A DNA stretch of 39,564 nucleotides from a virus. The DNA lies in IMG/VR virus record IMGVR_UViG_3300022918_000022, positions 1 to 39,564 of that record, one strand, 5' to 3'. Below the pieces are notes generated by a model. It saw nothing but the letters and a program-made list of their open reading frames with translations, was not told the DNA's origin and did no database searches. Position numbers and translations under genes: made by a program. Every line of letters begins with the position of its first letter. The stretch's first letter is position 1. Shown here piece by piece: positions 27,269 through 36,084 of this stretch.

Positions 27269-28077
27269 TGCCAACTGATTATAATAATCTACCTTCGGGA
27301 CTTAGAGTTCAGACTCAAATACCGTTAGACATAAAAGAATACGTACAAAGTAATGCTATATTAGCTAACTTAGGAACTTTAGATAACTTAGCTTATACTT
27401 ATATTGAAGGTCTTGTGATATATTCAATAGAAGACCAACAAAGATGGGAATGGAGAGAAGTAGCTGATGGAGAAGAAAACACAGGATTGCTAACTGTAGA
27501 TTTTGTTTATCCAACAGGTTTGCCGGCTGTGTTTGGAATTAATTACTCAAATAGAGTATTTAATTTCTTTCCAGCAGATTTAAACAGTCCTGGACCTCAA
27601 GGACCAGCTGCTACAATCAATTTAGGAACCGTTACGACAGGAACTGCTGGAAGTAGTGTCATTATAACAAATTCAGGAAATAGTTCAGCAGCGGTCTTTA
27701 ATTTCACTATACCGAAAGGGGATAAAGGAGATAAAGGAGACAAGGGTGATGATGGAGCAGATGGAATAGATGCTAGCAATAACTTGCAAAAAGCAATAAC
27801 TGGGAACTATGTATTATCTGACAGTGATAACAATTATACGATTTTAATAAACAACTCAGGAACTTCAATTAATATCACAGTCCCAACAGGATTAATGAGT
27901 AAAATTAACGTTGGATTTATTCAACAAGGAACTGGAGATGTAACATTTGTTCAATCAGGTACTATTATAAATAGTCCTACTGCAATGAAAAAAATAAAGG
28001 GTCAGAATTATAATGCATATATAGAGCAAGTTCTAGCAACGAATACATACCAACTCATAGGAAATTTAAAAACATAA
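27268..28077 (+). CDS. Fibre protein with collagen-like shaft, 269 aa
   Basis: Three parts are visible: an N-terminal attachment region (about 1-105); a triple-helix-type stretch with GPQGPAA (about 110-116) and, after a beta spacer, PKGDKGDKGDKGDDGADGID (about 149-168); and a C-terminal beta domain of about 100 residues (SINITVPTGLMSKINVGFIQ; KIKGQNYNAYIEQVLATNTY) that should form a trimeric knob. Such Gly-x-y repeats force a trimer. It is probably a head or tail fibre. The Gly-Asp-Lys repeat is short and could vary in number between relatives. Confidence 0.7.
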   Translation: MPTDYNNLPSGLRVQTQIPLDIKEYVQSNAILANLGTLDNLAYTYIEGLVIYSIEDQQRWEWREVADGEENTGLLTVDFVYPTGLPAVFGINYSNRVFNFFPADLNSPGPQGPAATINLGTVTTGTAGSSVIITNSGNSSAAVFNFTIPKGDKGDKGDKGDDGADGIDASNNLQKAITGNYVLSDSDNNYTILINNSGTSINITVPTGLMSKINVGFIQQGTGDVTFVQSGTIINSPTAMKKIKGQNYNAYIEQVLATNTYQLIGNLKT

Positions 28078-28490
28078 TGTGGAAATTTAAAAAACAACTA
28101 TTAATGACAGAGCAATCTACAGATCAATTTGATTATTGCGTAGAATTTACAGCTGAAAATAATAGTAATATTAAAATGGAAATGCAAGGAGTATTTGATT
28201 TTACTGCGGGACTTGCTGGCAGGACAATTGCTTTTGTAGATGGAGCTATTGTTTCATATAGAATCAACGGAGTAGATACACCTTGTTTTATTCCATTAAC
28301 ACATAATACAACTAAAGTATTTTTTGAAGAAGATAGCTTACCTGCGGTTACAAATAGAGTAGCAACAAGTATTACTTTTACAATTGACATGTCACTAAAT
28401 ACATCTGAAGTATATTATATAAACGGAAGTAGGTTTGCTATAGTAACACCAGGAACACAAATGTCTTCATTTTACACTAGTTGTGATTAA
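28077..28490 (+). CDS. Hypothetical beta protein in the fibre cluster, 137 aa
   Basis: A small beta-rich protein (DYCVEFTAENNSNIKMEMQG; VVSYRINGVDTP-like turn; TSITFTIDMSLNTSEVYYIN) with one cysteine near each end. No family recognised. Its ATG overlaps the stop of the collagen-like fibre gene (ATG sharing A with TAA), suggesting that the two proteins are made in similar amounts and may act together, for example as a fibre tip or cap. Confidence 0.55.
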   Translation: MWKFKKQLLMTEQSTDQFDYCVEFTAENNSNIKMEMQGVFDFTAGLAGRTIAFVDGAIVSYRINGVDTPCFIPLTHNTTKVFFEEDSLPAVTNRVATSITFTIDMSLNTSEVYYINGSRFAIVTPGTQMSSFYTSCD

Positions 28491-28507
28491 TAAAAAAAAT
28501 AAAAATA

Positions 28508-28897
28508 ATGGCAATACAATGCAACGAAATACAAACTATAGGAAACCAATTGTTGATTGCTTTTCAGGATTGTAAAAAAATAAAAAATGAAGACTTAGTA
28601 ACTCTTGTAGAATTAGTGTTAGCTGTAAATGAATGCACAAACGGTGGTCCTGCATATAATACTCTGGTAGAAGAAGTTTATGAGCCTTTAGTTGATGAAA
28701 TAGTAACTTATCCAATCGACACTTACCATTCAATATCAGTAATGATCATACAGGGAAATATAACAAGAAATGGAGTAACATATCCTACAGGTTCTGTACT
28801 TGATCATGAAGTAACTAATCTAAATCAAACAGAGTTTGAATTCACGGTCAAATCAGGGGCGCAAGTAGTAGTACAATATCTAACAATAACAATATAA
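28508..28897 (+). CDS. Hypothetical protein in the fibre cluster, 129 aa
   Basis: Helical N-terminal 45 residues (CNEIQTIGNQLLIAFQDCKK; EDLVTLVELVLAVNECTNGG) and a C-terminal beta domain (HSISVMIIQGNITRNGVTYP; EFEFTVKSGAQVVVQYLTIT). The same helix-plus-beta design as 26031-26621 and 26621-27268. No family recognised; an accessory fibre or attachment protein is a reasonable guess from position. Confidence 0.5.
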   Translation: MAIQCNEIQTIGNQLLIAFQDCKKIKNEDLVTLVELVLAVNECTNGGPAYNTLVEEVYEPLVDEIVTYPIDTYHSISVMIIQGNITRNGVTYPTGSVLDHEVTNLNQTEFEFTVKSGAQVVVQYLTITI

Positions 28898-28898
28898 T

Positions 28899-31307
28899 AT
28901 GGCAGATTTAAATAATTCACTAGGTCAAGTAGGAAGTGGTGGTATTGCTATAAATCAAAACAATGTTGATATTGTTAAATATATCTATACTAATGATGTA
29001 TTTAATTTACAGGGTAGAGATTTTATTATTAATTTAGTAAACTCATTACCACAATATACTATTTCAGAAATACAAAGTTGGTGGATAAATATAATAACAG
29101 GAATTGATGCAGAAAATCCCATACCTACACTTTTAAAATATAAAGTAATTAATAAAGGTAAAGGAACATACGGTATTGGAGGAATACAATTAACTTTTAA
29201 TGACTTACATTTAATAACTATTGAAAAAGCATCGGCAGAAGATATTGTTAATTTAGTATCTACTGTTAAAATTGAATTTGGTGATATAGGTAGTTCAACT
29301 ATTGAAGATTATTTAAATAGTCAAATACCTTCAATTACTATTCAAGATCAAATAGATGGTTATACTATTTTATATGCAACTATTGATGGTGTTGATTATG
29401 CGTATTTATTTATAGGATCAGGTGGAACATATGGATTAAGTGACGAACAAAGTAATGATAATGATTTTCAGGTATTAACTAATATTGGTGGAACGCAAAA
29501 CTTAGATCAAACATTAACGAATGGAAATACAAGTTCTATTCCAATTAAAATACAAGATAGCGAAACGGGCGACAGAACAACGATTGCACATAATTATGTT
29601 GAAGTAATTGAATTCGACGCAGGCAAAGGTGCATTTTTGACACCCAATCTATTGTCATTTAAAAGGGATTTTTCAAACTATTATAATTTAATCTTTCCAT
29701 CCACATTAACAACAACAAAAAATGTAACATTTCCAAACAAGACGGGAACGGTTGCGTTTTTGGATGATATACCAGGTGACGCCGGAGGCTTCACTTCATT
29801 ACAACAGATGTGGGATGATAATCCAAATAATTTAAGTTATATTGATTTAAGTGGAAAGAGACAAACATTTGATCCGTTTAATAGTTTACAATTTACTTCT
29901 GAATTAGTTCCTTCAGACGGACTTTATTATACTCTATTGTATGAAGCGATTGATTTTTCAGAACAAGCTCTTTTAAATATAGCAATATCAAGAACTGCTG
30001 ATGGATCTACGGTAGAGGCATCAGTATCTGGACAATCTACGAACGGTTCTGGTTTCGCTTTAAAAAATAGTTTACTTTCATTAGGAAATGAAATTGGAGG
30101 ATTAATAAATTTAAAGACTGAAAATGTAACTGCTGAACAAGATATTCAAGCACCAAACGCAGAAGGCACTTTAACGATATCAGCAACAGTAAATGGTGGA
30201 GCAAAAATACTCGCAGACGATGAAGGTAATATTGACTTAGGAACTATTAGTGGAAACGGAATTACTGGATTAACAGATTCAGGTATTGCTGTAGTTTCAG
30301 ATAATGGTGATGGTACTTGGAACGTAAATGTTCCAGCTACAGATTTATCAGGGTATCAACCATTAGATGGTGATTTAACTGCTATTGCTGGATTAACCAC
30401 TAATTCATATGGTAGAGATTTCTTAACATTAACAACAGCGTCTAATGCAAGAACTTACATAGGTGCAGGAACGGGTAACGGAACTGTAACTTCAGTATCT
30501 GGAACAAATAATAGAATTAGTATAACAAATGGAAGTACAACTCCAATTATTGATATTGCTTCTGCATATATTGGACAATCTTCTATAAATACTTTAGGTA
30601 CTATTACTACTGGTGTATGGCAAGGAACAGCTGTTGCAGATACATATATATCTTCTGCTACTACTTGGAATGCAAAAGTTGCTTCTACAAGAACAATAAA
30701 TATTAATGGTACAACTCAAGATTTATCTGCTAATAGAACATGGAATGTTGGAGATGCTTTAGTATCTAATTCACTATCACAATTTGCATCAACTACATCT
30801 GCTCAATTAGCTACTGTAATATCTGATGAAACAGGTACTGGATCATTAGTATTTCATAACTCTCCCACTTTTGCTGGAATTGTTACATTTCCTACAGGAT
30901 TCGTAATATCGGGCGGTTTAAATTCTAGTTTAGTTAGAGGGGATGGTTCTGTAGTAAATGTTAATACTTTTATTAGTAGTACTCCAACAAATGTTATTAC
31001 TAATAATAATGCTAGCATTGCAACGGGCGATACTGTTGTACAAATTGCTGGTAAAGCACAAGGTCAAATTAATGCAATTAAAGGGACTGTAGGTTCTAGT
31101 ACGCAATCAGGTACAGGTGCGGCTACATCGTTTAATATTGCTCATGGATTAGGTGCAATACCTACTTATTTTAGTGCTGTAGCAAATAATGCTGCAACAT
31201 CTAATATTCAATATATAACAGCAGATGCAACCAATATTACAGTATTTTATTCTGTAGCACCTGCAAATGGAACTAATAATTTAACATGGAAATGGTTTGC
31301 TAGATAA
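28899..31307 (+). CDS. Large tail fibre / receptor-binding protein, 802 aa
   Basis: Typical phage fibre sequence: an N-terminal attachment region, then low-complexity beta stretches with motifs common to Bacteroidota phage fibres (GTVTSVSGTNNRISITNGST; YQPLDGDLTAIAGLTTNSYG; RTININGTTQDLSANRTWNV), many Ser, Thr, Gly and Asn, and very few Cys. The last 70 residues (SFNIAHGLGAIPTYFSAVAN... TWKWFAR) form a separate tip domain that is repeated in the next gene. Trimeric fibres of this kind bind the host capsule or surface. It shares its last base with the start of the next gene. Confidence 0.75.
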   Translation: MADLNNSLGQVGSGGIAINQNNVDIVKYIYTNDVFNLQGRDFIINLVNSLPQYTISEIQSWWINIITGIDAENPIPTLLKYKVINKGKGTYGIGGIQLTFNDLHLITIEKASAEDIVNLVSTVKIEFGDIGSSTIEDYLNSQIPSITIQDQIDGYTILYATIDGVDYAYLFIGSGGTYGLSDEQSNDNDFQVLTNIGGTQNLDQTLTNGNTSSIPIKIQDSETGDRTTIAHNYVEVIEFDAGKGAFLTPNLLSFKRDFSNYYNLIFPSTLTTTKNVTFPNKTGTVAFLDDIPGDAGGFTSLQQMWDDNPNNLSYIDLSGKRQTFDPFNSLQFTSELVPSDGLYYTLLYEAIDFSEQALLNIAISRTADGSTVEASVSGQSTNGSGFALKNSLLSLGNEIGGLINLKTENVTAEQDIQAPNAEGTLTISATVNGGAKILADDEGNIDLGTISGNGITGLTDSGIAVVSDNGDGTWNVNVPATDLSGYQPLDGDLTAIAGLTTNSYGRDFLTLTTASNARTYIGAGTGNGTVTSVSGTNNRISITNGSTTPIIDIASAYIGQSSINTLGTITTGVWQGTAVADTYISSATTWNAKVASTRTININGTTQDLSANRTWNVGDALVSNSLSQFASTTSAQLATVISDETGTGSLVFHNSPTFAGIVTFPTGFVISGGLNSSLVRGDGSVVNVNTFISSTPTNVITNNNASIATGDTVVQIAGKAQGQINAIKGTVGSSTQSGTGAATSFNIAHGLGAIPTYFSAVANNAATSNIQYITADATNITVFYSVAPANGTNNLTWKWFAR

Positions 31308-31768
31308 TGGGATATAATGCAATAAATTCAGTTTTTGATACATTAGCTGACTTGTCTTCACAGGCAGGTTCAGCTAATATTATAGCATATGTACGAGGAG
31401 GTACAACAATGAATGATGGTAATGGTGGTAATTACCTATGGGATGAAAACAGTACTGCTACACATGACGGGATTAAAATAATCAAAGTAACAGATGTAAC
31501 AACTGGTAGATGGATGAGAGCAACTAGTAATGTTTATAAAACAGGTCAAGTTACATTTAGCGGAATAACACTTCAAACAACTTATACTGTTGCACATGGA
31601 TTGGCTTTTACACCTTCTTCAATACATATTCAAGCAAGAAGTGCAGGAGCTGCTTCAACTTTTAGTCATGTAGGAGTTATAACTGGTACAAATTTTCAGA
31701 TTATATTTACAGGAATTCCAGCACTAGGAGTAAATAACATAACATACGATTTTTTCGCAATACGATGA
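31307..31768 (+). CDS. Short fibre protein with duplicated tip domain, 153 aa
   Basis: The N-terminal 75 residues contain GGTTMNDGNGGNYLWDENST and GIKIIKVTDVTTGRWMR, a common phage-fibre head ('GG..Y.wd..st..ddg..vi......GrW.R'). The C-terminal 70 residues (TYTVAHGLAFTPSSIHIQAR ... YDFFAIR) align with the end of the upstream 802-aa fibre: both have AHGL, then P, a beta sheet, and an aromatic ending. So the two genes share a tip domain on different shafts. It probably provides an alternative or auxiliary binding tip. Confidence 0.65.
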   Translation: MGYNAINSVFDTLADLSSQAGSANIIAYVRGGTTMNDGNGGNYLWDENSTATHDGIKIIKVTDVTTGRWMRATSNVYKTGQVTFSGITLQTTYTVAHGLAFTPSSIHIQARSAGAASTFSHVGVITGTNFQIIFTGIPALGVNNITYDFFAIR

Positions 31769-32046
31769 ATAAAATAAAAGAATGGTTTAAAGAAAGAAAT
31801 AATTGGCACTATCTAGTTGGAGCTTTATTAGCTTTTGTATTTTATATGATAAGTTTTGAAGCTGTACAAATTATTGGTAGGATTTTAATATCGGGAATAT
31901 TTACATTTATATCAGCTTACATTTGGGAGATGGTAAGAGAAGATATAAAAAAATATAAATTTGATAAACAAGATGTAATAAGATCAATGATAGGATGGCT
32001 AATAGGGATTATTATTACAGTAATAATTCATTTGATAATAAAATAA
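31765..32046 (+). CDS. Three-helix membrane protein, holin candidate
   Basis: 93 residues with three hydrophobic segments (YLVGALLAFVFYMISFEAVQ; IIGRILISGIFTFISAYIWE; SMIGWLIGIIITVIIHLIIK) joined by charged loops, and a basic N-terminus. Size and topology match holins, which form the membrane lesions that release lysozyme. The lysozyme gene lies 0.65 kb downstream. Overlaps the fibre gene by four bases (ATGA). Holins are too diverse to name the family from sequence. Confidence 0.55.
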   Translation: MNKIKEWFKERNNWHYLVGALLAFVFYMISFEAVQIIGRILISGIFTFISAYIWEMVREDIKKYKFDKQDVIRSMIGWLIGIIITVIIHLIIK

Positions 32047-32047
32047 T

Positions 32048-32057
32048 ACTAACTAAA
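32048..32057 (+). promoter_or_regulatory. ACTAACTAAA leader motif on the plus strand
   Basis: ACTAACTAAA, 14 bases before the ATG at 32072: the same motif as in the leftward arm, here ahead of a late gene that is not coupled to its neighbour. Confidence 0.4.
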
Positions 32058-32071
32058 ATAAAAAGATAAGA

Positions 32072-32464
32072 ATGATAGTAGATCAAGATCCAAAACAATA
32101 TTTTGATAAGATCGTTGATGCGGAGCCTGGAAATAGAACATGGGTTCTATCTGTAGTAATAAACTTTATATTAGGAATAGCTTGTATAGTTATATTCTTT
32201 GTAATGGATGGTGCTAAGTCTAGAGCAGAAAAATTAGAAACGTCAGCAAGAAGAGAATTAGCTATTGAAAGAGCTACTTCCTTGCAAGACGGAAAAGATT
32301 GTAATGAAGCAATTAAAGATGCTGTAGAAAAAAGAGATCTATACTGGCAGTCTAAAGTAGATGGTCAAAGAGATAACTTCGATACTAAATTACATGACTT
32401 AGAATTAAGAATGCTTAGATTATCAAAAGAAGCAAAAACAATTAAAACAAGAGTTGGAATATGA
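32072..32464 (+). CDS. Membrane-anchored coiled-coil protein, spanin-like
   Basis: 130 residues: a polar start (about 1-24), one membrane segment (VLSVVINFILGIACIVIFFV, about 25-44) and a long charged helix to the end (SRAEKLETSARRELAIERAT; NFDTKLHDLELRMLRLSKEA). One N-terminal anchor and a periplasmic coiled coil is the design of inner-membrane spanins (Rz type), although no cysteine pair or Rz family similarity is evident. It overlaps the next gene by four bases. Confidence 0.5.
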   Translation: MIVDQDPKQYFDKIVDAEPGNRTWVLSVVINFILGIACIVIFFVMDGAKSRAEKLETSARRELAIERATSLQDGKDCNEAIKDAVEKRDLYWQSKVDGQRDNFDTKLHDLELRMLRLSKEAKTIKTRVGI

Positions 32465-32682
32465 AAATTAATACAAAACGATTTAAGAATTTAAAAACAA
32501 TTATATCGTTAGTTATAATGTTTGTAATCTGTACAAGTTATAATACAATAAAACAATCAAGAGAAGAAAGATTAATAAATATTGAAACTAATTTAGATAT
32601 AATTGAACGAGAACTTAATAGCGCAAAAGTTATGATAAGCGATCCTAAGAGATTAAAACAAATTAGAAATAATAATAAATAA
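32461..32682 (+). CDS. Small membrane-anchored helical protein, 73 aa
   Basis: Basic N-terminus, membrane segment (TIISLVIMFVICTSYNTI, about 13-30) and a charged helix (EERLINIETNLDIIERELNS). Similar in build to its upstream neighbour but shorter, with a cysteine at the end of the segment (VICTS) that may serve as a lipid attachment site. A possible partner of the neighbour in envelope disruption. ATGA overlap with the upstream gene; six bases to the lysozyme gene. Confidence 0.5.
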   Translation: MKINTKRFKNLKTIISLVIMFVICTSYNTIKQSREERLINIETNLDIIERELNSAKVMISDPKRLKQIRNNNK

Positions 32683-32688
32683 TAAATT

Positions 32689-33141
32689 ATGAGAAAATTA
32701 GATAAAGCAGGTTATGATTTAATAACTGAATTTGAAGGAATAAGATTAAAACCATATCAAGACAGCATAGGTGTTTGGACTATAGGTATAGGTTCTACCT
32801 TTTATCCTGATGGCACTAGAGTAACTAAGTATGACCCACCTATTACAGAAAATTATGCTAAATTAATGTTTAAAACAGTTGCAGATAGATTTGCAAAAGA
32901 AGTAGACAAACTAGTTAAGAGCAAAATAAATCAAAATCAATTCAACTCATTATCTTCAATTGCCTACAATATAGGAATCGGTAATTTTAAATCAAGTGGA
33001 TTACTTAAAAAAGTAAATGACAATCCAGATGATAAAACGATAGCAACAAGTTTCTCTGGATGGAATAAAGCTGGCGGAAAAGTAGTATCTGGATTAACAA
33101 CAAGACGTAAAAAAGAATCAGATTTATATTTTAAGAAATAA
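32689..33141 (+). CDS. T4-type lysozyme (GH24 endolysin)
   Basis: 150 residues. The catalytic triad is intact: E16, D25 and T31 in EFEGIRLKPYQDSIGVWTIG, with the same spacing as E11-D20-T26 of T4 lysozyme. Further family marks are QFNSLSSIAYNIGIGNF (about 86-102), and GLTTRRKKESDLY near the end. It hydrolyses the glycan strands of peptidoglycan at the end of infection. No signal peptide, so a holin is needed for access. The gene lies in a cassette of small membrane proteins. Confidence 0.92.
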   Translation: MRKLDKAGYDLITEFEGIRLKPYQDSIGVWTIGIGSTFYPDGTRVTKYDPPITENYAKLMFKTVADRFAKEVDKLVKSKINQNQFNSLSSIAYNIGIGNFKSSGLLKKVNDNPDDKTIATSFSGWNKAGGKVVSGLTTRRKKESDLYFKK

Positions 33142-33749
33142 TGAATACAACTTGGAAAATTATATTAGGATTAGCTATATTAGTAGCAATATTCTTTTTA
33201 GGAAGATGTTCTAAGATAGAACAAGACCCTAAAACAATAACTATTGAAATACCTGGAAAATCAGGATCATCAGATACAATTTATAAACCCAAACCTATTT
33301 TTGTTCATCATGATAGTCTGATATATAAAGATAGCATTATAAAAACTGAGAATCCTTTTAATAAAGAACTTGCAGATAGATATACTAAGCTTGAAAACGA
33401 TTATCAAAAAGCAGAAGCTTATTTAAAAGCAATTCAAATAAGAAAGTATAATATTCCATTTGAAGATAACTTAGTTAAGATAGATAATCACATAGAAGCC
33501 CAGGGAGAGGTTGTTTTGTTTAAACAGGATTACTTTATTAAACCACAAACAATAACAGCTGAGATACCTTCTAAAGAACTTAAAAGAGATAATTTTGGAG
33601 TATTATTAGGAGCTAGATATTTACAAAACTTAGATACTGAAAAAGGAACTATTGGAATTGATGGAGGAATAAGAATATTAAAAGTAAATATATTAGGAAC
33701 AGTAACAACAAATAAAGACGTAGGAATTGGTTTGATAGTTGAATTTTAA
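33141..33749 (+). CDS. Membrane-anchored protein with coiled coil and beta end, 202 aa
   Basis: One N-terminal membrane segment (IILGLAILVAIFFLGRCS, about 7-24), a proline- and lysine-rich linker, a coiled coil (LADRYTKLENDYQKAEAYLK, about 76-95) and a C-terminal domain of about 50 residues with glycine-spaced strands (FGVLLGARYLQNLDTEKGTI; GTVTTNKDVGIGLIVEF). The beta end resembles a small outer-membrane-type hairpin. This build, a rod from the inner membrane with a sticky end, is what a unimolecular spanin needs. The family is not certain. It shares a base with the lysozyme stop and ends the lysis cassette. Confidence 0.55.
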   Translation: MNTTWKIILGLAILVAIFFLGRCSKIEQDPKTITIEIPGKSGSSDTIYKPKPIFVHHDSLIYKDSIIKTENPFNKELADRYTKLENDYQKAEAYLKAIQIRKYNIPFEDNLVKIDNHIEAQGEVVLFKQDYFIKPQTITAEIPSKELKRDNFGVLLGARYLQNLDTEKGTIGIDGGIRILKVNILGTVTTNKDVGIGLIVEF

Positions 33750-33774
33750 CAATGTTAAATCGTAGTTAAATATT

Positions 33775-33818
33775 AAAAAATAGTAGAGCAAAATTTGTTT
33801 TCTACTATTTTTATTTTA
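33775..33818 (+). terminator. Rho-independent terminator after the lysis cassette
   Basis: AAAAATAGTAGA (33776-33787) pairs with TCTACTATTTTT (33801-33812), followed by TTATTTTA. The A-run on the left makes it work on the other strand as well. It ends the late operon that started at 20568 or earlier. Confidence 0.7.
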
Positions 33819-33826
33819 TACCTTTA
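33794..33826 (+). promoter_or_regulatory. Promoter-like sequence before the phosphoesterase gene
   Basis: TTTG at 33794-33797 and TACCTTTA at 33819-33826, spacing 21 bases; the -7 box has A for the final G. TACCTTTA also occurs before the operon at 10708, so it could be a phage-modified -7 element. It overlaps the terminator stem. Confidence 0.4.
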
Positions 33827-33855
33827 CCAGATTATTAATAAATTAAAAAAAATTT

Positions 33856-34809
33856 ATGCAAAAATTAGTAGAAGAATTTTACATATCGCATCCGGGTTAT
33901 TTAAAGAAATCACCTTTCAAAACAGCAGATAGATTAAAACTAAATTATATAAATGAACCTGATTTAATTAAGGAAATTATCCAAGTTCAGAAATTAATAA
34001 AAAATAAATTAAAAGCAGAAAAAACAGTAAGAGATAGATTAATAAACAATGGAATAAAAACTCCATTTATAGATTTATCAGCATTCCCGGGAAGAACAAT
34101 TGAAGAAATATTAGAATTTGCAAAAGGAACAGTTTCTGGAACTGAAGCTATATTAAATGAAGAAGATTTAAAATCAAGAGTATTAGTAATTGGAGACATA
34201 CACGAACCTTTTACAATAGAAGGTTATTTAGAATTCTGCAAAGAACAATATAGAAAATTTAATTGTAACAAAGTAATATTTATCGGAGATGTAATTGATA
34301 ATGCTTTTAGTTCGTTTCATCCAACTAATCCTGATGGATACGGTGCTGGAGATGAATTAGATAGAGCTATTGATAAAATAGCATTATGGTATAAAGCTTT
34401 TCCAGAAGCAATAGTTATTATAGGAAATCACGACAGATTAGCTTATCGTAAAGCATTTACTGGAGGAATATCAGCAAGATGGTTGAGAACATATAATGAT
34501 GTTTTAAACACGCCTAATTGGAAATTTGAAGAATCAATTGAAATAGATGACGTTCTTTACATACATGGCGAGGCTGGAACAGCAAGAATGAAAGCAAAGG
34601 ATATTAGTCAAAGTGTAGTACAAGGTCATTTACACTCTCAAGCTTATTGTGAATGGATTAATAATAGAATCTTTGCAGTACAAGTAGGAGCAGGAATAAA
34701 TGATAAAGAATACGCTTTTAATTATAATAAAGCAGGAAAAGAAAGTATTTTATCTTGCTCTGTAATAGAAAATGGTAATCAACCGTATTTAATAAAATTT
34801 AATAAATAA
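33856..34809 (+). CDS. Calcineurin-like metallophosphoesterase
   Basis: 317 residues. All metal-binding motifs are present in order: GDIHE (113-117), GDVID (144-148), GNHD (190-193), HGE (237-239) and GHLH (257-260), so the enzyme should be active on a phosphomono- or diester. The N-terminal 105 residues are separate and helical (DRLKLNYINEPDLIKEIIQV; KLKAEKTVRDRLINNGIKTP), possibly a nucleic-acid-binding part. The gene starts a new transcription unit and overlaps a tail gene by one base. Crass-like and other gut phages carry similar genes between virion genes; whether it is packaged in the particle is unknown. Confidence 0.88.
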   Translation: MQKLVEEFYISHPGYLKKSPFKTADRLKLNYINEPDLIKEIIQVQKLIKNKLKAEKTVRDRLINNGIKTPFIDLSAFPGRTIEEILEFAKGTVSGTEAILNEEDLKSRVLVIGDIHEPFTIEGYLEFCKEQYRKFNCNKVIFIGDVIDNAFSSFHPTNPDGYGAGDELDRAIDKIALWYKAFPEAIVIIGNHDRLAYRKAFTGGISARWLRTYNDVLNTPNWKFEESIEIDDVLYIHGEAGTARMKAKDISQSVVQGHLHSQAYCEWINNRIFAVQVGAGINDKEYAFNYNKAGKESILSCSVIENGNQPYLIKFNK

Positions 34810-35522
34810 TGACATTAAACGAAATAATTTATGATACTAAAGAGATGTTCTCAGTATATTCAGATGATATTCAAGTATCAGATGAATGGATAGCTTTTAA
34901 GTTTCAAAACAAAAGAAATACATATTTAAAAAATTATTTAAGTAACTTACAAAAATCAATTCCTCTTCAAGCTAAGATGCAAATATGCCTTAGTTTACAA
35001 GAGGATGATTTGTGTGAAGACGATTTTAAATTACTAAAATCTACTCAGAAATTACCAGCTACATTAGAAGCTTCAGGAAGAACTAATATAAGTGAAGTTT
35101 ATTTAAATTCAAGAGTTGCTAAGTGGTTAAATATAGTTGACTATCAGAGATTGCCTTATTTAAAATCTGGAAGATATAATAGTAAACAAATATATATTAC
35201 TATAGACCCAGAAGATTATATTATAGTTTATTCGCCATCAGGTAATCATGAATTACTAGAAGAAATTAAACTGAATATAGTTCCGGAGAATCCAGAAGAA
35301 GCATTTAAAATGATGTGTAGTATTGATAGTGAATGTGATTTTTATGATTATAAAAATTATCCAATTCCAGCAGAACTAGTTGATCCAATACAGAGAGAGA
35401 TAATTAATGAATTATTAGTCAAATATAGAATACCAATAGATGTAGTCAATAATGCAGAAGATGATACAACTAACAAAAATAAATTAGATGGCAGGAATGC
35501 CCGTAGAACTAAAATAGAATAA
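34809..35522 (+). CDS. Tail ring / tail tube-type protein, 237 aa
   Basis: MTLNEIIYDTKEMFSVYSDD, followed by AFKFQNKRNTYLKNYLSNLQ, is a start I recognise from crAss-like tail ring proteins. The middle is beta-rich (ISEVYLNSRVAKWLNIVDYQ; KQIYITIDPEDYIIVYSPSG) and the end helical and acidic. It has the general build of the connector at 24127-24804 and probably stacks with it in the tail. Exact ring not assigned. Confidence 0.6.
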   Translation: MTLNEIIYDTKEMFSVYSDDIQVSDEWIAFKFQNKRNTYLKNYLSNLQKSIPLQAKMQICLSLQEDDLCEDDFKLLKSTQKLPATLEASGRTNISEVYLNSRVAKWLNIVDYQRLPYLKSGRYNSKQIYITIDPEDYIIVYSPSGNHELLEEIKLNIVPENPEEAFKMMCSIDSECDFYDYKNYPIPAELVDPIQREIINELLVKYRIPIDVVNNAEDDTTNKNKLDGRNARRTKIE

Positions 35523-35523
35523 T

Positions 35524-36072
35524 ATGTTAGATGATCAGGAAGAAATTAAACCAAAAAGAAAAAGAGTAAAATATACTCATAATATAAGACATTTTAGTGC
35601 ATATGCTCATTATAGAATAAGAAGAAAGTATAAAGAAATATTAAGAAATGATTGTGCTAAAATAATAAATACTTACTTTCAATTAGCACAAGAAGATTTA
35701 TCATTAGGAAACAAAGTTAATTTTTTAAATAAATTAGGAAACTTATATCTAACTAAAGAGAAAAGAGAAGTAGTATACAATAAAGAAACTGGTCAATTAT
35801 ATAATATGCTTCCAGTCAATATTTACGATAGTTTAAAGCTATGGCGTCAAAAACCAGAATTAAGAGGTAAAACTTTCGTAAGATATACTAATGAACATTC
35901 AAACGGCTATGTGTATAATCTAACCTATGAGTTATCAAAAGCTAAATATAAAAACAAAAACATATATAGATTTCAGTTTCATAGAAAACTAAAAGAAAAA
36001 CTAAGAGATAATATATTCGATAAAAAAGTAGATGCATTCTTATTAGTAAAATACAATAACAAAACAGAATAA
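35524..36072 (+). CDS. Basic tail-module protein, 182 aa
   Basis: Strongly basic: KPKRKRVKYTHNIRHFSAYA at the start, then YRIRRKYKEILRNDCAKIIN, and LREKLRDNIFDKK-like ending. The centre holds LGNKVNFLNKLGNLYLTKEK and a beta stretch (TGQLYNMLPVNIYDSLKLWR). It sits between two recognised tail genes in the same order as in other crAss-like genomes to my recollection. Basic charge may reflect contact with DNA in the tail or with acidic neighbours. Function unknown. Confidence 0.55.
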   Translation: MLDDQEEIKPKRKRVKYTHNIRHFSAYAHYRIRRKYKEILRNDCAKIINTYFQLAQEDLSLGNKVNFLNKLGNLYLTKEKREVVYNKETGQLYNMLPVNIYDSLKLWRQKPELRGKTFVRYTNEHSNGYVYNLTYELSKAKYKNKNIYRFQFHRKLKEKLRDNIFDKKVDAFLLVKYNNKTE

Positions 36073-36084
36073 TAAAAATAACAA

